64,000 bases of DNA, from NCBI GenBank assembly GCA_032718565.1, contig JAVGVS010000018.1:3092017-3156016 (forward strand), given 5' to 3'. Shown here one piece after another: positions 40,701-52,650 of this stretch. A model generated the notes under the pieces. It saw only the letters and a program-made list of their open reading frames with translations, was not told where the DNA came from and did no database searches. Within the stretch, counting starts at the first letter, position 1, and each line of letters begins with the position of its first letter. The position numbers and the translations under genes were made by a program. This stretch comes from Distichodus sexfasciatus. Its lineage: Eukaryota; Chordata; Actinopteri; Characiformes; Distichodontidae.

Positions 40701-42632
40701 ATCATTGTGAAAATTCTAATGGTTCAATTTTCTGTTATCATTTGCCTTACGTAATTGAATATAATGATACTGATGTCACTTGGCTACTTGTTTTAGTCTC
40801 AGGATAAATCCACAGGTGGTCTGAACCCAGAGCCCTGTCCCATTTGTGCGCGCTCCCTCGGTCAGGAGGTAAGACACGACTGGACAGAGTCTGTTTACAA
40901 ATCTCATAGGGTATTGTCTTGCATGGAGGGTAAATGAACACTATTCAATGAAAATCACTGTTCTTTATAGCAGTCTTTCCCTTCTTTTGTGTTGACAGTG
41001 GGCAGTGCTCACCTGTGGCCACTGTTTCTGCAATGAGTGCATTTCTATCATCGTGGAGCAGTACAGCGTTGGCAATCGAAAGAGAGCTATAAAGTGCGCC
41101 ATCTGCAGGCAAACCACCTCCCACACTGAAATCTCCTATGTGTTCACCACCCAGGCAGGAGACCAGGGCCAGGAAATCCCTGTCAAAGTCAGTGCTATTC
41201 AAAGGATTTGCAAGTTTTATTTTACTCCTTGATGACAAGTGGATCATGCAAGATGTGTCTAGTGGCCACATTTGCCATATTCTTGTATAAACATGAAAAA
41301 GGTTGGAATACATATTTAAGAATACGGTTATCTTGGATATTCAGTGTTTGGCGGAAGCACATTGTTTAATTACCAGCTTGCTAACCAGTGACAGACATGT
41401 CTTGAATGACTGACTACACTTTGGGTGTGTGAAGAATTGGGATAAATGTGCTTACTGACCACAGTGTTCCTTTAAAAGCAGGAACACTGTTTTGACAGTG
41501 GCATATTAGCATGGTTTCATTTGGTGCATGTATGCTTGTGAACATTTTGACAAAATTGTGATTATTTAAACATTCTAGTTTTTGTAATATGCACTGACGG
41601 GCCTTGCTAAGCTGTCAGGTATATTAAACTGTGTATTTGCAATCTTTTCATACTGCAGGGAAGCCACTCCACTAAAGTAGAGGCAGTGGTTCGAGCCCTC
41701 AAGAAAATCCAGATCACTGACCCAGGAGCTAAGTCGCTTGTGTTTTCCACGGTAATAATTGCTTATTATATTTTTAAGCCAGATTTGAGTCTAGTGTTTC
41801 CATGTTTTAATGTATTTTCCCTTATCTCACTCCAGTGGCAGGGGGTGCTGGACATCATTGCAAAAGCACTCCTTGAAAACAACATGGAGTTCTCTCAGAT
41901 AAATGGAATTCATAAGTTTCAGGTTTGGCAAAAATATTTCTCTTAAATTTGCTTTGCGGTTGCTGAAATTCTTTACGGTATAAGAGACCAGTATACCTCT
42001 CTAGTTAGCTAGGAGTTGTTTTGAATTTGTATTTCTCAATGATTTTGTTGCTGCCTTATAATGATATATTTGTGTTTTTAGGAAAACTTGAGTGCTTTCA
42101 AATATGAGGAAAAGCTTAACATCCTGCTTTTGCCTTTGCACACTGGCTCAAATGGCCTGAACATCATAGAGGCTACTCACGTGTTACTTGTGGAGCCAAT
42201 TCTCAACCCAGCACACGAGCTGCAGGCCATTGGCAGAGTCCACCGCATCGGACAGACCAAGTGAGGCACTCAGAAAGAACTCATGAGAATATAAGAAACG
42301 ATCAGAAACAGCCTTTCATTTGTTTAAGCTTATTTCTTCTTCTTCTCCTCAGACCTACATTCGTACACCGCTTTTTAATTAAGTCCACTATTGAGGAACG
42401 CATGCAAGCCATGCTTAAAACAGCAGAGAAAAGGTGAGCACATACCTCTTTGGGTTCCTCCTTTTCCTCTTAAATTATGATGGTTTACTTTTACTAGAAG
42501 TTAATTATCATCTTGTCTTTACTTTGTGCCCTCAGTCATGGTGCCACAGCCATGAAACACTCCGAGGGCTCAGTGTTCACAGTGGCAGATCTGGCTGAGC
42601 TTTTCACAGAGGACAGTGACACACTGGAGTGA
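28795..42632 (+). CDS. shprh: SHPRH: SNF2 helicase, linker-histone, PHD and RING E3 ubiquitin ligase; complete, 29 coding exons
   Basis: This nuclear Rad5-type ligase polyubiquitinates PCNA in DNA-damage tolerance. Exons: 28795-29382, 29681-29810, 29900-30118, 30195-30279, 30422-30572, 31313-31409, 33350-33600, 33750-34382, 34533-34784, 36025-36103, 36728-36891, 37268-37524, 37686-37807, 37909-37997, 38254-38346, 38427-38534, 38613-38755, 38839-39012, 39187-39249, 39386-39611, 39869-40006, 40380-40481, 40797-40868, 40999-41187, 41659-41751, 41836-41922, 42082-42260, 42353-42433, 42536-42632. Every phase joins and gives 1653 residues (human 1683). It begins MSSRRKRAPPVR as in human. Parts: Walker A DEMGLGKT (about 360-367), H15 linker-histone domain (about 424-500), PHD finger FECICGE...FYCPHC (about 631-680), DEAQ box (about 790), RING CPIC...CGHCFCNEC...CAICRQ (about 1402-1449), helicase C-lobe with RVHRIGQTK (about 1590). 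As in the family, the H15, PHD and RING domains interrupt the helicase core. No disabling change was seen. Confidence 0.97.
30601..30720 (+). repeat. Fish dispersed-repeat fragment in shprh intron
   Basis: Contains agtggacgctcttatgcaga and, downstream, caacttgctcaggggtcc, sequence pieces very common in fish SINE tails. It is short and diverged; family not named. Confidence 0.4.
30886..31259. mobile_element. MITE, PIF/Harbinger-like (TTA target duplication)
   Basis: Inverted ends ggcctcgttcacacggacg and cgtccgtgtggacgaggcc differ at one position over 19 bases. Both are flanked by TTA, the target duplication typical of PIF/Harbinger elements. The 374-bp body is unusually CG-rich and carries a short run of about four GGCGTTCAGCACC-like units (30998-31050). 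There is no coding capacity. It lies within a shprh intron between exons ending at 30572 and starting at 31313. Confidence 0.8.
32029..32421. mobile_element. Inverted-repeat MITE nested in the hAT-like remnant
   Basis: The left end, ggggtgttttcacatatagtcc, pairs with the right end, whose reverse complement reads agggtgttttcacacttggtcc. The roughly 390-bp body has no coding frame and contains further internal short inverted pieces (for example agtggtccaaaaagtggacc). Superfamily not assigned. Confidence 0.65.
32740..33094 (-). mobile_element. DANA/HE1-like tRNA-derived SINE, nearly full length
   Basis: On the minus strand the head from 33094 carries an A-box-like tggctagggtgg and a B-box ggttcgatcc. 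It is followed by the conserved run through tgtgtggagtttgcatgttc and a tail ending near attaagcggttcagataatg. These are the hallmarks of the DANA/Mermaid SINE type of fish. It is better preserved than the copy in grm1. Confidence 0.75.
35181..35395 (-). mobile_element. tRNA-derived SINE, left copy of an inverted pair
   Basis: Read on the minus strand, it has a tRNA-like head (tagtgtaacagttagtatg, then ggttcgaatccc near 35346), followed by a body with cagaggtcacatttctttgt, ending in aatgacaaataatcactcac. The same sequence appears in opposite orientation at 35690-35934. Confidence 0.6.
35690..35934 (+). mobile_element. tRNA-derived SINE, right copy of an inverted pair
   Basis: Plus-strand counterpart of the copy at 35181-35395, with shared blocks such as tgcagaggttacatttcagt and tcacaatgacaaataatcat. 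Its tRNA-like head faces the head of the left copy, about 300 bp away, so the pair is head to head within the shprh intron before the exon at 36025. Confidence 0.6.
36166..36699 (+). mobile_element. 5'-truncated Rex3-like (RTE clade) non-LTR retroposon
   Basis: The plus strand encodes, with frame breaks, the C-terminal end of a fish retroposon polyprotein (blocks DRRIGAASAVMRALHQP, SQKAKLSIYQSIYV, QMRWLGHLVRMPPGRLHG and RLAWECLGIPPEEL). It finishes in a GATG tandem tail (near 36675-36696), the known 3' end of Rex3. It is truncated at the 5' end and carries frameshifts, so it is dead. It ends about 30 bp before the shprh exon that starts at 36728. Confidence 0.85.
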
Positions 42633-42823
42633 GAAACATGGAGAGATGGGGATCAATATAACACCAACCAGCATGCAGACTGTCAACTATTCCAAATGAT
42701 CTTACTTTGCACTTATATTTTAAATCCAGTTGTGAAGTTAATTTATTCTGTGATGTTCTCATTATACCAAAGTTGTCAAAAACTGTTTTTACCACTTTTG
42801 GTCAACAACATGAAAGCTTTTAT

Positions 42824-42829
42824 AATAAA
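42824..42829 (+). terminator. shprh: Polyadenylation signal AATAAA of shprh
   Basis: AATAAA about 190 nt after the shprh stop codon, the first such motif downstream. Confidence 0.65.
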
Positions 42830-42849
42830 GAGGCTGTAGTGGCCCCCCA

Positions 42850-44780
42850 TGATTGTCAATAACATTCAGAGACATAACGGTGTGATCCTGCATATTTCAG
42901 TACTGTGCTGCATAGGAGTGATGAGATGAATCCCATCAGAGATGTTAATTCTAACTGTATGTGTCTCTAACACTTACACAACTTGACATTTTTAAATTAC
43001 AATTCTGAAGAACAGTTCTTAATTTAAAAATGTTTTTCATAAATTTATTTGACTACAGAATCTTACAGTACACAATTTATAAATAAAAGAGATGCAGTCA
43101 TGGACAAAACAATTGGCTACCTTATGTTAATATTCTTTCAGAATATTAACCACTTCTCCAGAACATATTTGCAATGATAACAGTGATGTCTGTTGTTATA
43201 AATGATTTGGTATTCACATGATTATTTCTTGTGTTTGCACTGAAACAAGAGACAGAGAAATGGGCAAATAGGGTTGCCAGTATATTTGGCCATGACTGTA
43301 TATTTAATAAGATGGGTCCAGACTTTTGTCTGGTGTTATATATTATACTATATTTCTTATTCTGGGACAAATTTCATTCCATTTAGTTCTATAAATATTA
43401 AGCTAGTGAATTTATCATTAATGACACAACATTAAACATTTGCACTATTTTACTGCAGTTAATTGATGTTTAAGTACAGCAATAGTTAATAATTGAACAG
43501 TCACCCAGAGACTGGTAGAGAAGAAACACTATGAGAATTGGGCAGGGCATTTTTTTCTTTGCAGCAAATTCAAGTTGTTCATTGATGGTGTTTCTTCCTG
43601 TGTGTATATATTTTGATTAGAGAAGTGCACAATTTAAGTGTTTAATAAGAAAAACATTGTATTTCTTATCGTATCAACCTTTGCTCGACCTTCTGTTTCA
43701 AAGTTGTGTTGAGTGGTTCAACTGAGAATTAAGTGTGGTGAACAGTGTAGTTAGACTTTTTTTAACGATTTTCAACACAAAAGGTGCGTTATTCAATGTC
43801 CATAAAACGTTTTTCATAATGAATTCTGGACAGAAGGCTTGAATAAAGTGGAAAATCTTCTTTTTGAATGTTTTGGAATTGTTATATTACAGAAATAAGT
43901 TGTGTTAGCCTCTATTTTAAGATTTTATATACTGTATAGGACAATATATCAAAGCCACAAAATACATTATAAATTATATTTATGAGAATAAGTAATTTTA
44001 CCTAGAATTAAGGAACACAACCATCAAACCATCACAGATGATAGTCTTAATATGATACCAATATAATCATACAGTTAATATAGTCATAAACATTTAGAAA
44101 TGAAAAAATAATTCACTTCAATTTGCTTGTAATTAATTTGCGGTAAGCATGCATGTGTGCTGATATTTAGTCTAATGTTTGTCCCTAGAAATTATTGATG
44201 AAGGTTTAATATCCTCACATTATTGTGCAATGGAATGGAATGATGTCATTTTCTGAAGAACACTTCTGGCAGCATTTGGTTTGCTTTCACCTCGGCTGGC
44301 TTACTGGCATCTCCACATTCTCCATGTCCACATGAATTTACAGTCAGACACAAGCCTCTCGGCCAGTGTGTCAATGAACTGCCCTTGACTCAATGGCAGG
44401 GCATCTTTTCACGTAAGTGACTGGGGTTCCCAAAACAGTAAAACTCTAGCCATGCCCTTTAAAAACACGCTCAGACAAAGCAGTCAGACAAACCAGGATA
44501 CCACCCTGCAACTCCTCATCTCCTTTACATGATAAACAGGCTCCTCATTGGCCAATGTATTGGGGCATGGTTATAAGGTGTCTGCTAAGTGGGCTGTCAG
44601 TAGTATTTTTTACTCTGATTACCCCAAATCTACTTGGTCTCTGTAACCCTGGATTCCCCCAGCTTGTCCTATTCATGTGTGGAATCTCATTGTTGGTGTG
44701 AACATTATTCAAAGTGGTGTTTTAAGGCCAGAGGGAGGCTCCTACTTCATTAGAGCTGTGTTTTGAGGGCTGGGGCGAGT
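42850..44780. other. Intergenic region between shprh and the ZP-domain gene
   Basis: AT-rich DNA with only short chance frames. I saw no coding exon, RNA gene or clear mobile element. The last few hundred bases presumably hold the promoter and 5' UTR of the ZP-domain gene, but no distinct motif was identified. Confidence 0.5.
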
Positions 44781-44905
44781 GCTAGCACTACGTCTGGGGT
44801 TGGCAGCCAGTCGGGGTGAATAGTCGGAAAAGATTCACACGTTTGAAGGACACAGCCAAAGAGGAACTCGGGAGCAAAGTTCCAGCTGTGGAGAAGCCAG
44901 AGCAA

Positions 44906-47900
44906 ATGAATCTTTTAAAAATGTCACCTGCAGCACTGACACTAGTTTGTTGTCTTCTCAACCTGTGGACATTTACTTCAGCGGTGCATCTGGAGGAAGA
45001 AGAGGGTGAGTCTGTTTTCTATGAGTTAAATCACTTTTTTCACAATCTCTTCTTGCAATGCAATAGCTTACGGAAATTTTAAAACGGCTTAAAGGGTGTA
45101 TGGCAATACAAAAGTTAATCCTAAAATTTCTCAACTGTAAATCCTTTTAGCCACAAACTAGGCCAATCTGTGGAAATTACTACATGTGGGAATAATCTAG
45201 ATTTGGGAATTTAATCATAACAGTGTGGTTACAGTATGTAATTAAATTGCTTTTTCAAATCTATTATATATAAATATAAATTACACTTAGACAATATCTT
45301 ACTAATAGTACCTAAGTGTATTGGCAAATATTAGTAAATATATCAGTGCAACAATTATTGCATTTGTGTGGGTATTTAGTGTACCATATTGATACACCCT
45401 ACACTGACTGACATCATGTTTTTTCCCCAACAGAACTTAATGAAACTGTTATTTGTACCAAAGACCAGATGCAAGTTAACATCCCCAGTGCTTTCTTTCT
45501 CAGGAAGGACCCTCCTGTTAATGTATGTTTGTGTCAAATGATCTAATTATCAATTAAACCTTTTCTTACAATAGATATGTGGCTAATTTTACTTCCTACT
45601 TTTTTTTCTCTGCTCAGATTTGGGATTTGCACTTAAATGATCCAGACTGTCATGGTGTTGAGGTTGGCAATGACTATGTCTTCAGTATCAAAACTAATCT
45701 TACAGACTGTGGCACCGTCATGGTAAGCTAAACAACTCTTATTTTCTGCAATCAGTATATTTTTAATGAGTTTTTTTGGATCTTCACCCGAGAGAGAGTA
45801 ATTTTTTAAGCTATGTATAATATGAAGTCTTTTGAATGTAGAATAATGTACAGGGTAAATTCAACAATATGTTGTGTAAGGTGGTTGTAAATATAATAAC
45901 TATTTTGTACTATTGGCTGGCAATACTCTTTGTTGCATGTTTTTAAGTGTTAATAGTTTTAAATGAAATAATCAAGACTGCAAGCTGCATTTGTTTTTTT
46001 GTCTGGAGATAAGTGTTTTTAATATGCAGAAAGCAAAAGAAAGCAAAGAGGGAATGAGCAAGTGTTGCTTTGCTCCCTCCAAATTGGATGGTTGGACCTT
46101 TCTCAGAACATGGAGGGGAGGGGCAGTAGCCATGCTGCTTTAAATCACACTGATTTATATGGAAATGATGACTGTGTTTTCAACGGTAGTGAATGGGCTA
46201 ACCATAATTCAGTGTCACACTTTGTAGTCCCTCTTTTATTCAGCCCTGCAGCCGATCTCATACAGTCGTAACATTGCCCGGAGGACAAGTTTCACTCTGG
46301 TAGGGTATAAATCTCTACTTGAGACCATAAGTATCATTGAGAGGCTCACTCAGAATGCACAGAGGCATTTCTTGTAAAGCCACCAAAAGGTTAACACAAA
46401 TTTGGGAGGAGGGGTGAAAATCCCTTCTTTGCTCCCTCAAGTAATTTTCGAAGGCTCTTCCCTTCACTGCTTTGTTAAATGTGGGTCTAATTTGGATTAG
46501 ATTTTGTTTCCAAAAGACTTGTGAAACCTTTTGTTATTGGAATATGCTTTTATTCCATGGCATGAGAAATTTCATTCAAAAACTCATGAATGCGAATGAC
46601 CTACTTCAGAAAAATCACATTCAGGTTGGTGTATAGACATGATTGTCACTTTCATTTCAGTATGCAGATTCACACCACAGAACTATACACTTTGTGGCAG
46701 TCTAGTTACAACAGACATTTACCTAAAACAAATAACAACATTTAAGGCCTGGCCCCATAGTCTTGGTCGCACAGTGTCCTTCCAAACATGAACCTAAGAA
46801 AGGAGGGTTTGTCGTTATGGTGAGAGAATGGTTTACTGACACGCAATAAAGCTTCTCCGGATGAGAAGGAGAGCAGTCTGTCCTTTTCAATAACAAAAAG
46901 GCTGTTCCTACACACCCACTACCTAACGTTTTCCTTTTAGTGCCTTGTTTTAGTTTTACACCAAGTTGAGGGTATTGTTCACATTTTGCAGTGGTTTAAA
47001 GCATGATTTCACTTCTTTGAAAGCATTTAAGATTGGAAAATGTGTTTTGTAATTTAACATTCAGGCATCAGATGGAACTCACATCATGTTCACCAATTCC
47101 ATCCATAATAATGAAACAGACGTCATCACGAGAAGCTATGTCAACATCACTTTTGGATGTCGCTATCCAGTAAACTACATGGTCCAACAACCCAATGGAG
47201 AAAATATGATCAGAGTAGATGTCCGGTAAGACTGATCAACATATTGCTTCAGTCTGTTAAGTAATTGATCATGCCAACTGTGTTGCCCTTTTTGTTTTTA
47301 TTTGAACCTCACTGTGTGCAGCGCATGTATACTGTATAATAATGAGCTTCATTAACCAAAGTGTCTGAGTTTAAATGATACTGGGCCTCAGACTAATTAT
47401 TTAGACTAATTATTTGTTTTCCTGGTCAACAAAAGGGGTAACCAATGGTTACTGAAGTGTGTACTGTAGCGTTTTCTGAAGTGTCTGCAATATTCATTGA
47501 GAGTACCCTTCAGTTCTGTCTAGAAGGCCTTTTAACATTCTCGCCCTGCAGGACAATTACGCTGAACACAGAAGATGGAAATTTCTCTGTGTCCATGCTG
47601 CTCTATAAAGACGAGGACTTTGAGGATAAATGGACGACTGTGCCTTCCCTGATGCTTGAAGACAACATTTATGTTAAAGTTTACATGGTTTGTATAAGGT
47701 TGAATTTAAGATCTTTTATTTTTAAAAAGCTGCACATGTGTATATTATTGATTATAAATTGTGTATTATAGATTTGAAACCTTTTTAATCTGTCCATCTC
47801 TTCCAATATTATGATTGAATATATTCTAATTTTTTTTATACAGGATTTCATTTAGGTCACAGTTTCTACGCTTCTGAATGCATTTATGATTCAAAACCAA

Positions 47901-49959
47901 ATTCCTTCCTTTATAGATTTAAATAATACTCGCAATAAGTCAAAGTCTCACATAATCAAGGGGGAGATCTGTAATCACCGATTACATCTTTGCATTACAA
48001 GAACATTAGCACTTGACTCTTGTTTACTCTCACCCACATTGTACACCTGCTGACTGCTTGTAACATGTTTGCTCAATAAGTTGCTCAATTCTATGAATCT
48101 ATTAGTCAATGACCAAACTCTCTCCTCACAGATACCAGCTAATCTCATGCTGCGTGTTGAGAGATGCTGGGCCACACCAAACAATGATCCATACAGCAAC
48201 ATTCAATACACATTCATCAAGGACAGGTTTGTACACATACATATGTAACATCTGCTAAATTGGCACTGAAGATAGCTTATTGAAAAATGTAAATGCTACT
48301 TAAAGACACAAACTATAGACACTTAAGGTGGTATATTAGTGTGTGGTAGTAACCCAGGCCTTTTGTACCTTTGTCCTTGAAAGAGCTTATCCTGACGTGA
48401 CTGTGGTATTCTTTTGTTCATTCTGGATTGTAGTATTAATTCATTCTCCCACCGGATCGAAGTAGTTTAGATTGAGATTTATTAATACTTGGCATTTCTA
48501 TCGCCTACAGTGTGAAAAGGATGTTGTTGAGATCTGTTAAAATCAGTTGCTATGCGACGTGATGACAAAACAGCTCATACGGCCTATGTTCATGTGACCC
48601 CATTTCAGGCCGTATGCATTTCACCACGACAGCTGTGCTTGCCTATGACAACACACACACTTTTTTCTTCTTTCAGCCATGGCAGAACTTCTAAACATGT
48701 TGCCATTGCTTTAAAGGAAGAAATATTTGTTGTGGATTTGGCTATGTGATTTGCCACTCCCTTTACAAATTAATTATTAAGTTAGAACATGTCACATGTC
48801 TTAATCCAAAACATCTGCAGTACTATTTTATTAACATCTTACTATATTTGTCACTACTATTCAACTAAATGAATTGAATTGAAATTTAATTGAATTCATT
48901 TATTTCACATAGTTCACAAGTTCACATACAAATGTTTGCTGAATAAGTTTATATTTAGAAATTCACTTACATTATACATTATATCATATTATATTTAAAA
49001 TGTCAGTATTTGTATTAAAATATGTATTAGTAATTTGACCCTGATAACACCTGGATAATTTAAATATTTAAATGGTAACATATAATTCAGTATAGTCATA
49101 TAATTCATGCTTGATCTCTGGACCTTTAAACAAAATAATTATTCACAATTAAATATAAAAAGTACTTTTCTCTCTCATTAGTTGTCCATTGCTTGCAAAT
49201 GACCAGACATTGGACGTGATAAAGAACGGAAGAGGCCCAGAAGCTCTGTTCAGAATCCAGATGTTTAAGTTTGTGGGCAGCTCATACACAGACATTTTCC
49301 TTCACTGCAATGTCCAGATTTGTCACAGCATGGCAGGAGTGTGTCAGCCGGTGAGGTTTCTCTTTCTTACTGTTTCTGCTTCAACTACAACATTTATAAG
49401 TATAAATACTCTGCAAGGTCTGCCAAATTAGTAAAAAAACTAAGACACCATATCAATAAGGGAAATTCTGTATTTTCCGTGTTTTGTAGATAAAGCATTA
49501 ATTCACCTCAATCACTAAGGTATTTTTGCCTTTTTCATTTTGTTCCATTTATGTGGTGACCCAAACGAAAACCAACAGAACTGCTCTGGCGAGGATGCAT
49601 CAGGACGGACACGGCGGGATGTTGCTCTGTCCCACACAGTATCTTATGGACCAATCAGAAGGCTCCCAGTTACCTCTGACCAAACTAGATATAGTATGTT
49701 TCATCTGTATTTTTTGCTGAAACTTCTGTCTTGTGAAACATTGCCCAGTATTAAGCATGATGTTTCCATGTTCATCTCTACTCCAGATGCAGGTATGCCT
49801 CCAGTCGAAACCTTTGTACTGGGAGGCCTTTTAGTAGTTCTGTTGCTCATCACTGGTGTGTTTGGGAGGCTGTGGATCACCAGCAGGCGGTCTTATCCCC
49901 CACAAGAGGCTCAACTCACACTGTCCAACATCCACCACATCTCAGAGGTGGCCAGCTAA
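44906..49959 (+). CDS. Single-pass membrane protein with a zona pellucida (ZP) domain, 9 exons
   Basis: Exons: 44906-45005, 45434-45522, 45618-45722, 47065-47225, 47552-47687, 48132-48226, 49182-49350, 49579-49693, 49787-49959. The phases join to 380 residues. Order: signal peptide (about 1-26), ZP domain from VICTKDQM through the LRVERCWATP and HCNVQICHS motifs (about 39-287), a dibasic furin-type site RTRR (295-298), a linker, a hydrophobic span VLGGLLVVLLLI (about 333-350) and a short cytoplasmic tail. This is the standard layout of ZP proteins, which are cleaved at the consensus site and polymerise outside the cell. Several N-glycosylation sequons are present (for example NETV, NLTD, NITF). 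It has no EGF, CUB or other N-terminal module, unlike uromodulin or CUZD1. The start codon is the first in-frame ATG before the signal peptide; M6 is an alternative. The exact family member was not recognised. Confidence 0.88.
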
Positions 49960-50171
49960 ACTAGAATCCATGCAAAAATACTTCTCTTTCATGAAGACAT
50001 ATACTCAATGAAAGATATATATTATGTACAGACTGCTTTTGACAGTGCGCTGTTTTATAGAACTAGTTTATCAGTACTAAGGAAGTAGGTTATTGTGTGA
50101 AACCTCGGTCTTAATGTGCATGTTGTTATTTTTATTACAGTTATTTGTATTTGTTTTATGGCTTAAAATCA

Positions 50172-50177
50172 AATAAA
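50172..50177 (+). terminator. Polyadenylation signal AATAAA of the ZP-domain gene
   Basis: AATAAA about 210 nt after the stop codon at 49959. Confidence 0.6.
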
Positions 50178-50299
50178 TAACTTTCCTATTAATCTATACA
50201 TTATTTGTTTGTTTGGATTCAGGATATAATGTAGTCATTAGTTGTGTATCCACCTGCATACATTTTACAGTGACTACGATTAGGTTTGTCTTTGACACA

Positions 50300-50303
50300 T
50301 TTA

Positions 50304-50335
<32 letters not shown>

Positions 50336-50692
50336 ACCATGTTTTTATGCATTGTGGGGACCTAAAATCACCTTTATGGCTTTGTGACAACATTTCTGAG
50401 GTCCCTCAGAAAAATGATTAGAAAATGTGCATGTTTTATTTGAGAAAGTCAAAGAGGTAAAAGATGTGCATTAGGTTACTGAGGTTAAGGTTAGGGTTAG
50501 CTATAGAATTATATGCATCTAGTTATTGTGGGAGTCTATGGGATGTCCCCAAAAACTGTCCACAAAGACAGCTGTACAAGTGTGTGTGTGTGTGTGTGTA
50601 TGAAATGTCCCCAAAAACTATCCACAAAGACAAGTGTGTGTGTGTGTGTATGTATGGAATGTCTCCAAAAACTGTCCACAAAGACAGCTGTA

Positions 50693-50730
<38 letters not shown>

Positions 50731-50758
50731 AAATGTCCCTAAAAACTATCCACAAAGA

Positions 50759-50802
<44 letters not shown>

Positions 50803-50838
50803 GAATGTCCCCAAAAACTGTCCACAAAGACAGCTGTA

Positions 50839-50878
<40 letters not shown>

Positions 50879-50919
50879 AAATGTCCCTAAAAACTATCCA
50901 CAAAGACAAGTGTAAGTGT

Positions 50920-50991
<72 letters not shown>

Positions 50992-50995
50992 CTGA
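50300..50995. repeat. Higher-order TG minisatellite
   Basis: A module with the core atgtcc(c/t)(c/t)aaaaact(g/a)tccacaaagaca occurs six times from about 50540 to 50910. Two versions alternate (A: ...actgtcc...agctgtacaag; B: ...actatcc...ag), giving three copies of an A-B unit. Each module is separated by a (TG)n run that lengthens to the right, ending in a run of over 60 bases at about 50922-50989. A separate TG run lies at 50306-50336. Confidence 0.9.
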
Positions 50996-51210
50996 AACAT
51001 GCCAGTGGCGAATCTCCGCCCATTAGATGCATAATATGTGGGGGCTAAAGCAGCGTGGCGCTAATATTCCGCCAACCGGCAAACACGACAAAAACCAGCA
51101 ACATCAGTCAACTCTACACAATATTACAGCGTTTCATACAATACAAACATCACATATATATATATGACATAAGTGTGGGAACAACAGGGTACATCTCTAA
51201 CGCTGTCACG
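50996..51210 (+). promoter_or_regulatory. fbxo30: Presumed fbxo30 promoter and 5' UTR exon 1
   Basis: CG content rises just after the minisatellite (gtggcgaatctccgcccat, gcagcgtggcgctaatattc). A strong donor, CTGTCACG|GTAAGT, lies at 51210/51211, and the matching acceptor, cttccag, precedes 52607 in the exon with the fbxo30 start codon. The exon and promoter are inferred from these sites. Confidence 0.5.
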
Positions 51211-52606
51211 GTAAGTAGGTGAACTTTTGTAGTAAACAGCTAACATTAGGTCGCATGCAGTTACTCAGCAGTAGCTGCTGCTGTTGCTTCACTTACCTCG
51301 GCTCCCTTCGCTGGCTAGCCTGCTAGCTTTGGTTTTGCGGTGTGACAAAGCAGCTGACGTTAGACCAAGCATCTGTTGAGAGCACACTAGACCTTTGTAT
51401 GTTGGATGTGTTCTAACTGCTCGATTGTCATTTTCATTAAACCCAGGTAGAGTGATGTCATTCGTAAAACAGGGATGGCTAACGTTTCCGGCTAGCCGAT
51501 TCACCCGGCTAACGTTAGCTCACGTACTGACAGTAACGCGAGACACCGGCCTGACTGAGCGGATTACTGCGCTAAAGTTAGACTCATTGCCGCTGTTAGC
51601 ATTTTGTCTTAGTAGGTATCATACAAAGAGTCGCGTCGGAAAATATCAGCAATAATTTGCATCGTGTCGGAATGTTTTAACTCATCTGAATTGCATAAAC
51701 GATTGATTTAAAATGGTTTGCTTGTGAATTGACTTCGAAAAAGTAAATAAACAACACTTATCAAGCTAACGCTAGCTAGCTGCGTGTTTAGCCAGTCAGG
51801 GTTTAACTCAACAGCTGAAAATCATGGTCTTAGCGTTTGATCGTGTGATACATCCTGTACTGGCTTTTAAAATGGCATTTAGCAATTCAATGTGAGACGT
51901 GATTAACTGACATAAAGCGAATCGTTCGCATGTTATTAAAACATGTCTATGTAAAGTGTTTTTGAAACCCTGACGTGCGAACAAGATGCAAGTTTCGTAA
52001 TGTTTATCGCCTGCTGCAATCATGTGTTGCGTGTTGAAAGACTGTAATTCATAAATAGCCATAAGAAAGCCGTCTTAGGTTTGTCAGCATGGGTTTCGTC
52101 AACTACAGTGCAAGTAGAGAACAAAGCAGACTCCAGTGTTACCCCTTTGCAGTTCATCAGCTGAGCCCCTTTTCCTGCTAAAAATGTTATTTAGCATTTT
52201 AGTGTACCTCTGTAGAGAGGTTTATAGAGAGATGTAACTGCTTTTCTGTAACAGGATGTTCTGAAATGAAAGGTCATGTTTCTGCCCTGCCAGGGAAGAT
52301 TCAGCGTGACCATGCAACTTAAGAGGTGTTGTGAAATAATATGCATAGGTATTTAGTAAACATACTATGAAGTTGCAGCATGGTTTGAGTTACAGTTTTG
52401 TTTGTTGTGGGTCAGACGAGGTCAGACATAGTCTCTCAAATCGCTGAATGATTTATTTGGATGAATGAGCAAGCAACTTGCTCCGCTGTTCAACGGTTAA
52501 CTCACCCCAACAAACAGTGAAATAAGTTTACGTTTGTTTCAAGACTGTCCCAGTATATGCATTTGTATCAGAGACTGAACATGTCCTCTTTATTGTTTGC
52601 TTCCAG
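51211..52606 (+). other. fbxo30: fbxo30 leader intron (noncoding)
   Basis: About 1.4 kb with no recognisable coding sequence. The first few hundred bases still contain scattered CG sites and several gctaacgttagct-type palindromes (for example near 51508 and 51770). Confidence 0.45.
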
Positions 52607-52650
52607 ATCCTGATACATTGCTTTACAGAACACACCAGCCTGCATTCATA

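Noticed and set aside
46030..46460. Possible repeat element in the ZP gene intron 3
   Set aside because: It looked familiar (gctccctc motifs near both ends), but no clear inverted ends or target duplication were found.
50464..51048. Several frames encoding Cys-Val or Thr-His repeats
   Set aside because: They are translations of the TG minisatellite.
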